Shown here: in pieces, positions 27,117-36,283 of the stretch | Layout: each line of letters begins with the position of its first letter | Numbering within the stretch: the first letter of the stretch is position 1 | Assembly (NCBI RefSeq): GCF_001429285.1 | Contig: NZ_LMJJ01000002.1 | Location: forward strand, 123,233 to 187,232 | Direction: 5' to 3' | DNA length: 64,000 bases | Source of the DNA: Ensifer sp. Root278 | GTDB taxonomy: Bacteria; Pseudomonadota; Alphaproteobacteria; Rhizobiales; Rhizobiaceae | Notes under the pieces: generated by a model | The model's input: the letters and a program-made list of their open reading frames with translations, nothing else | Database searches by the model: none | What the model was told of the DNA's origin: nothing | Position numbers and translations under genes: made by a program

Positions 27117-27558
27117 TCAGTTCCAGCTTCGGTCAGTTCACCACCCGGCCGCAGTTAACCTTTTGCGGTCCTCATCGCCAGGAATCCGCCCGTCCGGAAT
27201 GCGGCCCGAACACGTCATACGGGGATCCGCTTGGCGACGACCGCTCTCCACCCGCTACCCCCGTCGAGAGCAGCGAAGCTAAAGGTCGTCTTCGGGCCAA
27301 AAGTTAAGGCTCGCCCAAGACGCGGGAACGACCGCTTTGGTAGGTCGGCTCCCAGAACCCGCCAATCCGCAACCGGCCCCAAAGTGGAAATGGTTTCCGC
27401 TTTGCGTCCCCTTGTCGGTCGTTAAGACAGCCGGTTTCTCGTTCTGAGAGCTGCCGGTCGACCACGAAAGCGATAATGCCGCCTGTGAGCCGTTCAGGCG
27501 GCTAGCGTTCCCGCAATAATCGAGTGCTTTCCGTCCCATTCTCAATACTTTCAGGGCA
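27117..27558. other. Gap without recognisable gene
   Basis: No gene, RNA or clear repeat supported. The sequence resembles other decayed intergenic spacers in this window. Confidence 0.4.
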
Positions 27559-28068
27559 TCAGGTGAGTTGAGCGAGGATATCGTCGACGACACTTGGGAC
27601 GGTACCCGTCGTGTCGATATTGATGCCGATGGGAAGATATTCCCGGGTATGATGGTAACGGATCACCAGCGTCCGCTCGGCCGGCTCGAAGCCCGGCTCA
27701 TTTGGCCGCCCATCCAATCGTCGGTTCAAGGTCTCAACGTCTATATCGAGCACGAAAACCTTGTCGAAAAGGTCCAGGAATTTGTGGAAATTGCGCGAGC
27801 CGCCACAGAAGAAGGTGGCGGGATGGGTGGTGTCGGCAGCAATAGCGCGGACCTTGTCGACGCGCCAGATCCAGTGGGCGTATCCCCAAACAATGCGGTC
27901 CGCGCCTTCGGGTGGCCCTGCGAGTGCCTGGCCCGTCTCGGGGTCGCCGACATAGGCCAAGACCCGATCACCATGGACGACATGGTGGCCCCGCCGCTCC
28001 AGTTCGGTAGCGACAGACGTTTTCCCAGTGCCGGAACCGCCTTCGATCAGATAGTTTTTGATTCCCAT
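27559..28068 (-). CDS. Small P-loop kinase-like protein
   Basis: A 169-residue protein with a Walker A motif near its N-terminus (LIEGGSGTGKTSVATELERR), then VVHGDRVLAYVGDPETGQAL, a FVLDIDVETLNRRLDGRP lid-like helix and a C-terminal YHHTREYLPIG. The layout is that of small nucleoside/shikimate-type kinases of the AAA_18/AAA_33 kind. The phosphate acceptor is unknown. It is a single-gene unit convergent with the dehydratase operon. Confidence 0.82.
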   Translation of the reverse strand: MGIKNYLIEGGSGTGKTSVATELERRGHHVVHGDRVLAYVGDPETGQALAGPPEGADRIVWGYAHWIWRVDKVRAIAADTTHPATFFCGGSRNFHKFLDLFDKVFVLDIDVETLNRRLDGRPNEPGFEPAERTLVIRYHHTREYLPIGINIDTTGTVPSVVDDILAQLT

Positions 28069-28082
28069 AGTCGCCGCTTATC

Positions 28083-28241
28083 GTGGACTTCGATCTGGTG
28101 AAAAGACACCCTACCTGGGAACGCTTCGCCAAAGAAATGACGGCCCCTCTCACCGCTCACATACGTTTTCCAAGCGGCCTAACCTTGGCCGAAGGAGATA
28201 TTGAGGATGCGCTGCGGAGCATAGACATGTTAGGCGCTTAG
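28083..28241 (+). CDS. Possible 52-residue protein or gene tail
   Basis: A GTG-started frame reads VDFDLVKRHPTWERFAKEMT and continues to DIEDALRSIDMLGA with protein-like composition. There is no convincing ribosome-binding site and I do not recognise the family, so it may be the 3' tail of a lost gene. Confidence 0.25.
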   Translation: MDFDLVKRHPTWERFAKEMTAPLTAHIRFPSGLTLAEGDIEDALRSIDMLGA

Positions 28242-28319
28242 GGAAGGACAACCGCATCTTGCAGCATTCGCCCCGGTGCGCCTCACTGCCATCAACGGTG
28301 GTGCGCCTGAAGCGGGACG

Positions 28320-29216
28320 CTAGTAAGCCAGCTGCGCGCGTAGGCTTGGGACGATCCAGTCGAGGAAGCACCGCACCTTCAGCGGCAGGGGATCGGCTGG
28401 TCCATGGATAACGTTCACAGGTAGCGGTTCCGGTGCAAAGTCCGTCAGCAATTCGTGCAGAGCGCCGGAGCGCAACTGATCGGAGATCTGGTAAGACAGC
28501 ACGCGGATAATGCCGATACCGGCTATTGCAGCCTGAATGGCAGCCTCCGTCGTATTGACCGCGAATTTGGGGCGCGGCTCGATGGCAAAGGCCGCGCCGT
28601 CCCGGCGGTAGCGCCATTCCGGCGCGGTCGCAAAGCCCTGAAAGCTTATGCCGTCATGGTGGCTGAGGTCTTCCGGCTGAAGCGGAACGCCTCGGCGGGC
28701 AAGATAGTCGGGGCTCGCGCAGATCACCCGTCGGACGGCGCCGACGCGCGTTGCGATAAGCGCGCTGTCCGCCAAGTGTCCGATCCGCAGGGCCACATCG
28801 ACGTGCTCGTCTGCCAGACTTAGCTGCCGATCGGCGAGGGTCAGACGCAGGTTGATATCGGGTTGCTCCTTCAGGAACTCCAGAGCTATTGGCAGCAGAT
28901 GGCGCTCGCCGAAGGCAATCGGTGCGGTCACGTGCAGCCCTCCACGCAGCGCGCCATAGTCGCCGCTGGCCTGCCGCTCTGCCGCGTCCAGTTCCTCCAG
29001 AATACGACGTGACGCGGCGACGAAGCTGCGCCCCTCATCCGTCAAGGAGAGGCCGCGGCGGGTGCGCAGGACCAGGCGCACGCCAAGGTGTTTTTCAAGA
29101 TCCGCGACCCTGCGGCTGACCGTGGCGAGCGGTGCATGCAATCGCCGCGATCCAGCCGAGAGGCTGCCGGCGTCCACCACCGCCAGCAGCACCGACATCG
29201 CTTCAAACCGATCCAT
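28320..29216 (-). CDS. LysR-family transcriptional regulator
   Basis: A 298-residue LysR protein of the CrgA-like group: N-terminal FEAMSVLLAVVDAGSLSAGS, ATVSRRVADLEKHLGVRL and RTRRGLSLTDEGR. The effector domain includes the typical RVICASPDYLARRGVP segment. It is divergent from the exported MBL hydrolase at 29354 with about 137 bases between, and so probably regulates that gene and the PPOX gene behind it. Confidence 0.93.
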   Translation of the reverse strand: MDRFEAMSVLLAVVDAGSLSAGSRRLHAPLATVSRRVADLEKHLGVRLVLRTRRGLSLTDEGRSFVAASRRILEELDAAERQASGDYGALRGGLHVTAPIAFGERHLLPIALEFLKEQPDINLRLTLADRQLSLADEHVDVALRIGHLADSALIATRVGAVRRVICASPDYLARRGVPLQPEDLSHHDGISFQGFATAPEWRYRRDGAAFAIEPRPKFAVNTTEAAIQAAIAGIGIIRVLSYQISDQLRSGALHELLTDFAPEPLPVNVIHGPADPLPLKVRCFLDWIVPSLRAQLAY

Positions 29217-29353
29217 CGTATCCTTCCGGAAACTGAGAGGAAAGTTCCTGAAATGGCAGGATACCCTATTGGTTTCGGATATCCTAGCTTTTGCGTCGAT
29301 CCAGGGGACGCCGGCCGGCTCCCCGTATTGCCAATGATCAGGAGAAAGACGTC

Positions 29354-30325
29354 ATGCCTCAACTTTCACGTCGTGCCTTTGCCAGCGCTCTTCCTCTCGG
29401 CCTCCTTGGGGGAGGACTGATCAGTGGCGCACCGGCCCCTGCCGCCGCGCAGAATACCGCCAAAACGCCGGTCAGCATTACGCCGCTGGCGCAGATCCGC
29501 ATCGGTCGCTTCACGGTGACGGCGCTGACAGACGGGTACGCCGATATGCCCTTCGACTATTTTCCGGGACGCGCTCCGGCCGAGGTGGAGCAGGCGGCAG
29601 TCGCTCAGTTCACCGCCCGGCCGAGTGGGGTGCGGTTCCTCTTCAACCAGTATCTCATCGATGATGGTGAGCGCCGCATCCTGATCGATGCCGGTGCAGC
29701 GGGCTCGATCGGGCAGACCGGCAAACTGCCGCAGGCGCTCGGTGCGCTTGGCCTGCAGCTTGACCAGATCGACGCGGTGATCGTAACGCATATGCATCAG
29801 GACCACATGGGCGGTCTGATCGCCGGAGGCAAGAACAACTACCCAAAGGCGGAGCTCTACATCGATCGTCGCGACGTCACCCATTGGACCGACCCGGCCA
29901 AGCGCAGCGGCGCGCCCGACTATCTGCAAACCAGCTTTAAGATGGCGGAGGAGGTGGTGCGCCTCTACCCGAAACTCCAGGCGATTGACGGAGAACGCGA
30001 AATTGTGCGCGGCGTCTCAATTGTCGACCTGACCGGCCATACACCCGGCCATATCGGCGTGCGGGTCGAGGATGACGGGAAGAGCCTCATCATGGTCTCG
30101 GACATGATCTTTCCGGTCGTGCATCCGGGGGCGACCGACGTGTTCTTCCTGTTCGAGCAGGACCGTGCAGCGGCCAAGGCAATGCGCGACCGCTTTTTCC
30201 CTCGCGCCGCTTCGGAAGGCGCACTCATCGCCGCCACGCACATGCCCTTCCCAGGGCTCGGCCGTGTCGTCGCCGACCGTGGGCAGATGCGCTGGGAGGT
30301 GGCGGACTGGGCCTTGCAGGATTGA
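29354..30325 (+). CDS. Exported (Tat) MBL-fold metallo-hydrolase
   Basis: The 323-residue protein begins with a twin-arginine signal (LSRRAFASALPLGLLGGG, cleavage probably after APAAA). The metallo-beta-lactamase domain contains VIVTHMHQDHMGGLIAGG, DLTGHTPGHIGV, the SDMIFP aspartate and AATHMPFPGLGRV. A folded, metal-loaded periplasmic enzyme fits with Tat export. The start at 29354 has AGGAG upstream. It is followed by a PPOX-family gene and preceded by a divergent LysR regulator, a three-gene arrangement I take to be one module. The substrate is unknown; lactones are a candidate. Confidence 0.9.
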   Translation: MPQLSRRAFASALPLGLLGGGLISGAPAPAAAQNTAKTPVSITPLAQIRIGRFTVTALTDGYADMPFDYFPGRAPAEVEQAAVAQFTARPSGVRFLFNQYLIDDGERRILIDAGAAGSIGQTGKLPQALGALGLQLDQIDAVIVTHMHQDHMGGLIAGGKNNYPKAELYIDRRDVTHWTDPAKRSGAPDYLQTSFKMAEEVVRLYPKLQAIDGEREIVRGVSIVDLTGHTPGHIGVRVEDDGKSLIMVSDMIFPVVHPGATDVFFLFEQDRAAAKAMRDRFFPRAASEGALIAATHMPFPGLGRVVADRGQMRWEVADWALQD

Positions 30326-30360
30326 AGTTAGCTCCGGCGCTCTAGAAAGTTAGGAACGGA

Positions 30361-30931
30361 ATGAGCAGCAGATATCTCAGTATCGCCACGACGCCCTCCG
30401 TAGCGGCCGCACAGGAGCACTATGGCAGCGCGGAGCAGTGGGCGCGGATCGCGGCGCGCTCACGCAGACGAAACTGCGCAGAGCCAGCGCCTCGGTCCGG
30501 CAGAAACGGCCTTCATCGGTGCGCGCGACGGTTTTTATCTTGCCAGTGTCTCGGAGACCGGCTGGCCCTACGTCCAGTACCGTGGTGGGCCTGCGGGCTT
30601 TCTCACCACGGTTGACGCATCGATGCTGGGCTTTGCGGATTTTCGCGGTAACCGGCAATACATCACGACAGGCAATGTCAGCGCCAATGACCGCGTCTCA
30701 CTGTTTCTGATGGACTACGCGCACCGGCGGCGCCTGAAAATCTATGGTCACATGCGCGTCATCGATGCAGAAGACGATCCGGTGCTGGCGAAAAAGCTGA
30801 CCGTACCCGACTATCCCGCTCGGGTGGAGCGTCTCGTCCTCATCGCGGTGGAGGCGTTCGACTGGAACTGCCCGCAGCACATTACGCCGCGCTTCACTCT
30901 GGCTGAGCTGGAGCGTTGGCGATTGGAGTAA
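30361..30931 (+). pseudogene. Pyridoxamine 5'-phosphate oxidase-like protein, frameshifted
   Basis: The expected N-terminus MSSRYLSIATTPSVAAAQEH starts at 30361 behind AGGAACGGA, but this frame is lost near 30455 in a GCGGCGCG run. The rest of the protein (LGPAETAFIGARDGFYLASV, GWPYVQYRGGPAGFL, FADFRGNRQYITTGN, LFLMDYAHRRRLKIYG) lies in the next frame and runs to 30931. One inserted or lost base would restore a full-length flavin-binding PPOX protein. An internal ATG at 30422 with GGAG just upstream could still give a shortened product, so the gene may not be completely dead; a sequencing error is also possible. Confidence 0.75.
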
Positions 30932-31129
30932 CCAGATGTTGTTTTTCCTCAGTAAAGGCTTCCAGGCCATTGACCAGCCGGATGGTCATGCCCCCTCAAG
31001 GCAATAGATACATGCCGGATTGGCGGCTTAAAAGCGTTGCAGCACGAAAGCCGCTGGTCCGCTTGCGGCCCGAGGGCTGCCAGCCTCAATCGTTTCTCTT
31101 TCGGCCAATTAAGGCCAAGGAGAAATGAA

Positions 31130-31520
31130 ATGGGAAACTCTCGATATGATGCTGCAGCCCGCGGCCGTGCCGCATGGAATGCGGGGAAGACGGTCGGCCA
31201 GCCTATTGGCGTGGCTTGAGAGACGCGGTGGCACCGTCGATGAATACGCTTTCCCAAGTCGGGTCGATCACTCGCGGCACATGAGCACGCGACAGTACGC
31301 CCGTCTGGTTGATGAATGGGTCACAGCGATTGGGCTTCGAGCATCGGACTATGGCACGCACTCGCTGCGAAGAACGAAAGCGGCCATGATCTACAAGGCA
31401 ACCGGCAACCTGCGCGCCATCCAGATATTGCTCGGGCACACCAAGATCGAGAACACGGTCCGATATCTCGGTAAGGACATCGAGGATGCGTTGCTTTTGG
31501 CTGAGCGAACCGAAATATGA
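31130..31520 (+). pseudogene. Tyrosine recombinase (phage-type integrase) with internal deletion
   Basis: The 3' part is the catalytic C-terminus of a rhizobial-type tyrosine recombinase: SLLAWLERRGGTVDEYAFPS, DYGTHSLRRTKAAMIYKATG, AIQILLGHTKIENTVRYLG (HxxR, H and Tyr present). The 5' part from 31130 reads AAWNAGKTVG in a different frame, resembling the N-terminus of the same family. Roughly 100 residues that normally separate the two segments, including the first catalytic Arg region, are missing. A 131-codon frame from 31125 covers the 3' part but would not give an active enzyme. Confidence 0.7.
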
Positions 31521-31576
31521 ACATGGAACGGTCATTCGCTCAAAACGGATGACCGCTTCGTCGGCTGGTTCTTCAT

Positions 31577-32185
31577 TCACGAGATCCGATTTGGGGTGGG
31601 GAGCGGAACGGCGGCTACGGCCAGTCGAAGGAGGCGCATGAAGAGTTTCATGCCGTCTTGAAGGCTGGAACCGCCGCCTTGGGCGTGCTTGATCCCATCC
31701 ATGGCAGCGACAATGAGATTGGCCAGCTGCGCAGGTGGCACTTGCAGAGGTTCAAGATCGATTTCGCCCTTCTGCGCAGCAGCCAATATGGTTTGCGTCA
31801 GCAGGTTCAAAAGCTTCTGGCGCGCGTCGAGCGTAATATCGGCCGCCAAGGCCACGTTGGCGGCAAATAGCTCATCTGCATCAGCGCTGCCGCCAAATGG
31901 CGCAATCAACTCCCGCTGAAAAACCGCCATGGCCTTGGCAATGCGATCAAAGGCACACCCGTCGCTCGCCAGCACCGCTGCCACTTCATCCAAGGCCTTG
32001 GCGTGGGCGCGAACTGAACCGGCCCGAAACAGCTCTTCCTTGCTGCTGAAGCTCAAATAGAGCGAGGCGCGCGAGATCGACGCCGCACGGGCAATGTCCG
32101 CCATTGACGTCTTGCGAAAGCCAAAGCGCACAAACACCGGCAAGGCTGCGTCCAGGATCAGGGTTATTTTTTGGTCGGGCTGCAT
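31577..32185 (-). CDS. TetR-family transcriptional regulator
   Basis: About 202 residues with an N-terminal TetR HTH (ILDAALPVFVRFGFRKTSMA, DIARAASISRASLYLSFSSK, EELFRAG) and a helical ligand domain. It is divergent from the SDR gene. The frame continues to an ATG at 32236, but that ATG lies inside a 33-base dyad that looks like the operator, so I prefer the start at 32185; neither has a strong ribosome-binding site. It likely represses itself and the divergent SDR/DUF4440 genes. Confidence 0.88.
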   Translation of the reverse strand: MQPDQKITLILDAALPVFVRFGFRKTSMADIARAASISRASLYLSFSSKEELFRAGSVRAHAKALDEVAAVLASDGCAFDRIAKAMAVFQRELIAPFGGSADADELFAANVALAADITLDARQKLLNLLTQTILAAAQKGEIDLEPLQVPPAQLANLIVAAMDGIKHAQGGGSSLQDGMKLFMRLLRLAVAAVPLPTPNRIS

Positions 32186-32225
32186 GATGGGCAGATTGAC
32201 ACCTTCAGTCCAGACTGTCAAAAGA

Positions 32226-32258
32226 CGATTGGACATTTAGGGTTCAAGTGTCTAATCG
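32226..32258. promoter_or_regulatory. 33-bp dyad between tetR-type and SDR genes (operator)
   Basis: CGATTGGACA at 32226 is matched by TGTCTAATCG at 32249-32258 (nine of ten positions complementary), with further symmetry inside (TT...AA). It sits in the divergent promoter region, as expected for a TetR dimer-of-dimers site. Confidence 0.6.
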
Positions 32259-32292
32259 GTATGACCGACTGATGCGGTCAGAAGGACATTCG

Positions 32293-33360
32293 ATGAAAAC
32301 AGAGACGAACGCTGCAAATGCAGCGGTGCTGGTTACCGGCATTGGTGGGTTTCTCGCCGGGCACGTCGCCTTTCAGTTGCTTAAGCAAGGCTATCGTGTG
32401 CGCGGTAGTCTGCGCCACATCGAAAAAAGTGACAGCGTGCGACGTCTGCTTGGCGCTCATATTGGCAAGGATGCTCTGGAGCGGCTCAGCTTCGTGCAGG
32501 CAGATCTTGATAGCGACGATGGCTGGCCTGCAGCTGTCGAAGGCTGTCGTTATGTCATTCATACCGCGTCTCCCTTTCCTCCTGGGTTTCCGGAAAATAC
32601 GGACGCTTTGATCCAGACCGCCCGTGAGGGCGCTTTGCGGGTGCTCCTTGCGGCGCACAACGCGCGCGTCGAGCGGGTGGTCCTCACATCCTCGATAGGT
32701 GCCACCAACCATGGCGACGGGCAGGCCCCCTTCACCGAAGAAAATTGGACTGACCCGAACGGACCGCGGGCAACGCCCTATTACCAGTCAAAAACTTTGA
32801 CTGAGCGTGCTGCCTGGGCCTTTGCGCGCGACGTAGGGCTCGAACTGACTGTCATTAACCCGAGCATGATCCTGGGGCCGTTGCTCGGAGCGAATTTCGG
32901 GACATCCGTGGGACTGATCCATCATCTGATGACAGGACAATTCCAAGGTATTCCACGGTTTGGTTTCTCAGTGGTGGATGTGCGCGATGTGGCGCGGGCT
33001 CACCTGCTGGCGATGACGCAGCCCGAAGCCAAAGATCAAAGGTTTATCGTTGGCGGGCGCTTTTTCTGGCTCAAGGATTTGGTAGCTGTCCTGGCTGCGT
33101 CCTTCCCAGAGTACGTCTCACGGCTTCCTTCAGGTGAAGTTCCCGATGAGGTGGTTAGGGCGATGGCGGAATCCGACCCCCATGCACGAACCATCGTTCA
33201 TGAACTCAATCGTGACCTGAGTGTCAGCGCAGCAAAGGCCCGGCATGTCCTGAACTGGCGGTCGCGCTCAGAGGAAGAGGCTATACGGGCTAGCGCCCAG
33301 AGCCTGATTGACTTGGGCTTGATCGCAGCCATGCCGCCGACCGCCGCAGCCTCCGTATAG
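32293..33360 (+). CDS. NAD(P)-dependent extended SDR, dihydroflavonol reductase-like
   Basis: The 355-residue protein has an N-terminal Rossmann motif (VLVTGIGGFLAGHVA), VIHTASPFPPGFPEN, the catalytic Ser in VVLTSSIGATNH, and the YxxxK motif in PYYQSKTLTERAAW. This is the epimerase/DFR-like group that reduces aldehydes or ketones with NADPH. The start at 32293 has AGAAGGA seven bases upstream. It is divergent from the TetR regulator and followed 53 bases later by a DUF4440-like gene. Confidence 0.9.
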   Translation: MKTETNAANAAVLVTGIGGFLAGHVAFQLLKQGYRVRGSLRHIEKSDSVRRLLGAHIGKDALERLSFVQADLDSDDGWPAAVEGCRYVIHTASPFPPGFPENTDALIQTAREGALRVLLAAHNARVERVVLTSSIGATNHGDGQAPFTEENWTDPNGPRATPYYQSKTLTERAAWAFARDVGLELTVINPSMILGPLLGANFGTSVGLIHHLMTGQFQGIPRFGFSVVDVRDVARAHLLAMTQPEAKDQRFIVGGRFFWLKDLVAVLAASFPEYVSRLPSGEVPDEVVRAMAESDPHARTIVHELNRDLSVSAAKARHVLNWRSRSEEEAIRASAQSLIDLGLIAAMPPTAAASV

Positions 33361-33413
33361 TCGTCACTTATTTAGAGATCGAGCGATCTCGCCTTTTTCA
33401 ATTGGAGAATACC

Positions 33414-33821
33414 ATGACGACCCGATCCCCCGATACTGTCGAAACCTCCAGCACAATAGAGTTTTTGCGTGAAACGGAACGCGCCAGACTGCGCGCCCTC
33501 GTCGTCGCTGATCTCGACCGGGCAAGAAAGCTTCACGCACCAGACTTTCAATTGATCACGCCAATCGGCGTGGCCCTTTCCAAAGACGAGTATCTGGGGT
33601 CTATCGCATTGGGCAAAATTCGATACCTGACCTGGGAGCCTGCCGACATTGCGGTGCGCCTGTACGACACCGCTGCGGTCATCCGATATCGCGCCCAGTT
33701 GGAGGTCTTGTTCAGTGGGCACAAAGTCCCTCTCAGTGATTACTGGCACACCGACGTCTACGAACAGCGTGATGGCCAATGGATGGTCGTCTGGTCTCAG
33801 GCGACCAGCATCAGCGGATAG
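33414..33821 (+). CDS. Nuclear transport factor 2-like (DUF4440) protein
   Basis: A 135-residue protein with the SnoaL/NTF2-like layout: an N-terminal helix (IEFLRETERARLRALV), LHAPDFQLITPIGVALSKDE, then beta strands ending YEQRDGQWMVVWSQAT. Members are small cone-shaped enzymes or binding proteins with varied roles. The start at 33414 follows GGAG. It is probably in one transcript with the SDR gene under TetR control. From 33822 to 34091 nothing coding is seen; the segment near 33940-34030 is degenerate intergenic sequence. Confidence 0.8.
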   Translation: MTTRSPDTVETSSTIEFLRETERARLRALVVADLDRARKLHAPDFQLITPIGVALSKDEYLGSIALGKIRYLTWEPADIAVRLYDTAAVIRYRAQLEVLFSGHKVPLSDYWHTDVYEQRDGQWMVVWSQATSISG

Positions 33822-34091
33822 TCGGTGCCGCAGCCACGACAGGGGCCTGAAGTTTAGTGCAGACCGTCAAGCCGTCTACGCAGACAAATCGGCCATTTAG
33901 GTAATTGCAAGCAGCTTTGGGGTCTACGTTTTTGGAGAGCGAATGGCCGAATTGCGGTCGCTTACTGAACGGCAGTTTTCTGCCGGACGCTGCTCCGAAG
34001 CAGACTGTCAGCAAGCGGCCCCAAAGCCGACTTTTACACAGAAGAGTGGGCAACGAGCTGAGGTTCGGGGTGGATGGAATTCGACTCGCGG

Positions 34092-34439
34092 TCACGTCGC
34101 GGAGCAAAATTCTCCGAACTTCTCATAGCCCTGGCTCCGTTGGACGAGGTGGTTTCTAAATGCGGAGCGCATCCTCGCAAAGTCTTCGTATCCGCACTGC
34201 CGTGCCAAGCGATGCACAGACGACGTCGACACGGAGCACGACACTGCGACAGACTTCGCCGTGCCGAACGCGACGAGGTCGGGGTGCTGGAGCAAGGCCC
34301 GCATGGTCTGCTTCAAGCCGGCCGGTAGTACGATCTCGCGCCTGATAATTCTCACCTTGATCTCCTCGACACTGAGGGTTGGCGTTGGCACCCCGCGTTG
34401 AGTTCCTGTCGATTTTTCACCGGTTTGGATACTAGCCAT
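34092..34439 (-). CDS. RpiR-type HTH protein lacking the SIS domain
   Basis: The 115-residue product matches only the N-terminal DNA-binding domain of MurR/RpiR regulators: RREIVLPAGLKQTMRALLQH, PDLVAFGTAKSVAVSCSVST, VHRLARQCGYEDFARMRSAF. It then stops where the sugar-phosphate-binding SIS domain should begin. IolR, which controls inositol catabolism in rhizobia, belongs to this family, so this may be the stub of an inositol-type regulator at the end of the moc-like operon. The start at 34439 has GGAGG upstream. It could act as an inducer-blind repressor or be a pseudogene. Confidence 0.7.
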   Translation of the reverse strand: MASIQTGEKSTGTQRGVPTPTLSVEEIKVRIIRREIVLPAGLKQTMRALLQHPDLVAFGTAKSVAVSCSVSTSSVHRLARQCGYEDFARMRSAFRNHLVQRSQGYEKFGEFCSAT

Positions 34440-34494
34440 TGCATCGCCCTCCGACGTGATTGGCACCTGATCAATTCGGCCCGCGCAGGCCCAC

Positions 34495-35379
34495 TCACCC
34501 CATGCGCTCTGATGCGTAGCCTCCAGGCGAAGCCGGAAACACCACGGTTTTGTTGCCGTTGAGGAAAACACGACCGTGAATGTGAGCGTGGATCGCCCGA
34601 GCCAGGACCTGAGCTTCAACGTCGCGCCCAAGGCTCACGTAGTCGTCGTTCGATTGACCATGGGTGACGCGGACGATGTCCTGTTCGATGATCGGGCCTT
34701 CGTCGAGATCGGCGGTCACGTAGTGGGACGTGGCGCCGATGAGTTTCACGCCGCGTTCGAGGGCCTGCTTGTAGGGATTGGCCCCTTTGAAGGAGGGCAG
34801 GAACGAATGATGGATGTTGATCACGCGGCCGGACATCTCCCGGCACATGCGATCTGAGAGCACTTGCATGTAGCGTGCGAGCACGACCAACTCCGCCCCG
34901 GTCTCTTCGACAATGCACATCTGTTCGGCCTCGGCCTGAGCCTTGTTCTCCTTCGTCACCTTGATGTGGTGGAACGGGATGTCGTGGTTCACAACGACCT
35001 TCTGGTAGTCCAGGTGATTGGAGATGACCGCGACGATGTCGATCGGAAGAGCCCCGATTTTCCACCTGTAGAGCAGGTCGTTCAGGCAGTGGCCGAAGCG
35101 CGAGACCATGATGATCACCTTGCGCTTGACCTTCTCGTCGAAGAATTCGAGTTCCATGCCAAAACGGTCCGCAATCGGCTTAAACCCATCCTTCAGCATT
35201 TCTAGCGCCCGCCCCCCTTCGGAGCGGAAACTGACACGCATGAAGAACTGGCCCGTATCAGCGTCGTCGAACTGTGCGCTGTCGGTGATGTTGCATTGCT
35301 CTTCCGCCAGAAAGGAGGAGATAGCGGCAACGATGCCGCGGGTGGATGCGCAGCGCACGCGCAGGGCAAAACTCGACAT
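34495..35379 (-). CDS. purU: Formyltetrahydrofolate deformylase
   Basis: The 294-residue enzyme hydrolyses 10-formyl-THF to formate and THF. The N-terminal ACT domain covers residues ~1-85 (CASTRGIVAAISSFLAEEQC), followed by the formyltransferase fold with NINHHSFLP-type region (INIHHSFLPSFKGANPY), GATSHYVTADLDEGPIIEQD and the catalytic His and Asp. It is 19 bases downstream of folD. In this operon it fits as the exit step for one-carbon units made by oxidative demethylation. A chromosomal housekeeping copy would be expected elsewhere. Confidence 0.95.
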   Translation of the reverse strand: MSSFALRVRCASTRGIVAAISSFLAEEQCNITDSAQFDDADTGQFFMRVSFRSEGGRALEMLKDGFKPIADRFGMELEFFDEKVKRKVIIMVSRFGHCLNDLLYRWKIGALPIDIVAVISNHLDYQKVVVNHDIPFHHIKVTKENKAQAEAEQMCIVEETGAELVVLARYMQVLSDRMCREMSGRVINIHHSFLPSFKGANPYKQALERGVKLIGATSHYVTADLDEGPIIEQDIVRVTHGQSNDDYVSLGRDVEAQVLARAIHAHIHGRVFLNGNKTVVFPASPGGYASERMG

Positions 35380-35398
35380 GGACTTTCCTCTCGATCGA

Positions 35399-36283
35399 TC
35401 AGTTTGCGGCCGACGCCAGGCTGCGCCTGAACGCCTCCAGCGTATTGGATAGAAGACAGGCTATGGTCATGGGCCCGACCCCGCCGGGAACGGGCGTAAT
35501 GGCGGTAGCGTGTCCTGCCTCCGAAGTTGCCACGTCGCCGACGAGCCGCACGCCATCCGCGTCGCTCAGCCGGTTGATGCCGACATCGATGACGACAGCA
35601 CCCGGCTTGATCCAATCGCCCCTGATCATTTCCGGCCGGCCGACGGCGGCGACCAGAATGTCCGCGCTCCGGCAGATGTCCGGCAAATTGCGGCTTCGGG
35701 AATGGGCGACGGTCACGGTGCAATTTTCCGCAAGCAACAACTGCGAAAGCGGTTTGCCGACGATGTTGCTACGACCGACCACCACGGCGTGAAGGCCCGA
35801 CAAATCGCCAAGACGGTCCTTGAGAAGCATTATCGATCCGAGCGGCGTGCAGGGCACCAGCGATGCCTGCCCGGTCGCAAGACGCCCGGCATTGAGGACA
35901 TGAAAGCCGTCCACGTCTTTCTCGACGGCGATTGCATTGATGACCGTGTCGGCTTCGATTTGCGCAGGCAGCGGCAGCTGAACGAGAATCCCATGAACCG
36001 AACGATCATCGTTCAAGCGTTGGACGAGCGCGACGAGCTCAGTTTGCGTCGTCTGCTCCGAAAGCCGGAACTCCAGGGACTTCATCCCCGCTTCAACGGT
36101 CTGGCGATGCTTGTTGGCGACGTAGACGCGGCTTGCCGGATCGTCGCCGACGAGAATGACCGCGAGCCCCGGAACCTGTCCGGACATTTCTTTTAGCTCG
36201 GATACCTCGGCTGCGATCTTGGCCCTGAGCTGCGCGGCGAAGTGTTTGCCGTCTATATGGTGGTCCGAAACGGTGTCCATCAT
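35399..36283 (-). CDS. folD: Methylenetetrahydrofolate dehydrogenase/cyclohydrolase
   Basis: The 294-residue bifunctional enzyme converts 5,10-methylene-THF to 10-formyl-THF with NADP. Visible signatures are [17 protein letters not shown] (catalytic Lys), [18 protein letters not shown], the Rossmann [18 protein letters not shown] and the C-terminal [15 protein letters not shown]. The start overlaps the stop of the ferredoxin reductase gene by four bases. Its place between the oxygenase components and purU ties the operon to C1 disposal; this is inference from context. Confidence 0.95.
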   Translation of the reverse strand: MMDTVSDHHIDGKHFAAQLRAKIAAEVSELKEMSGQVPGLAVILVGDDPASRVYVANKHRQTVEAGMKSLEFRLSEQTTQTELVALVQRLNDDRSVHGILVQLPLPAQIEADTVINAIAVEKDVDGFHVLNAGRLATGQASLVPCTPLGSIMLLKDRLGDLSGLHAVVVGRSNIVGKPLSQLLLAENCTVTVAHSRSRNLPDICRSADILVAAVGRPEMIRGDWIKPGAVVIDVGINRLSDADGVRLVGDVATSEAGHATAITPVPGGVGPMTIACLLSNTLEAFRRSLASAAN

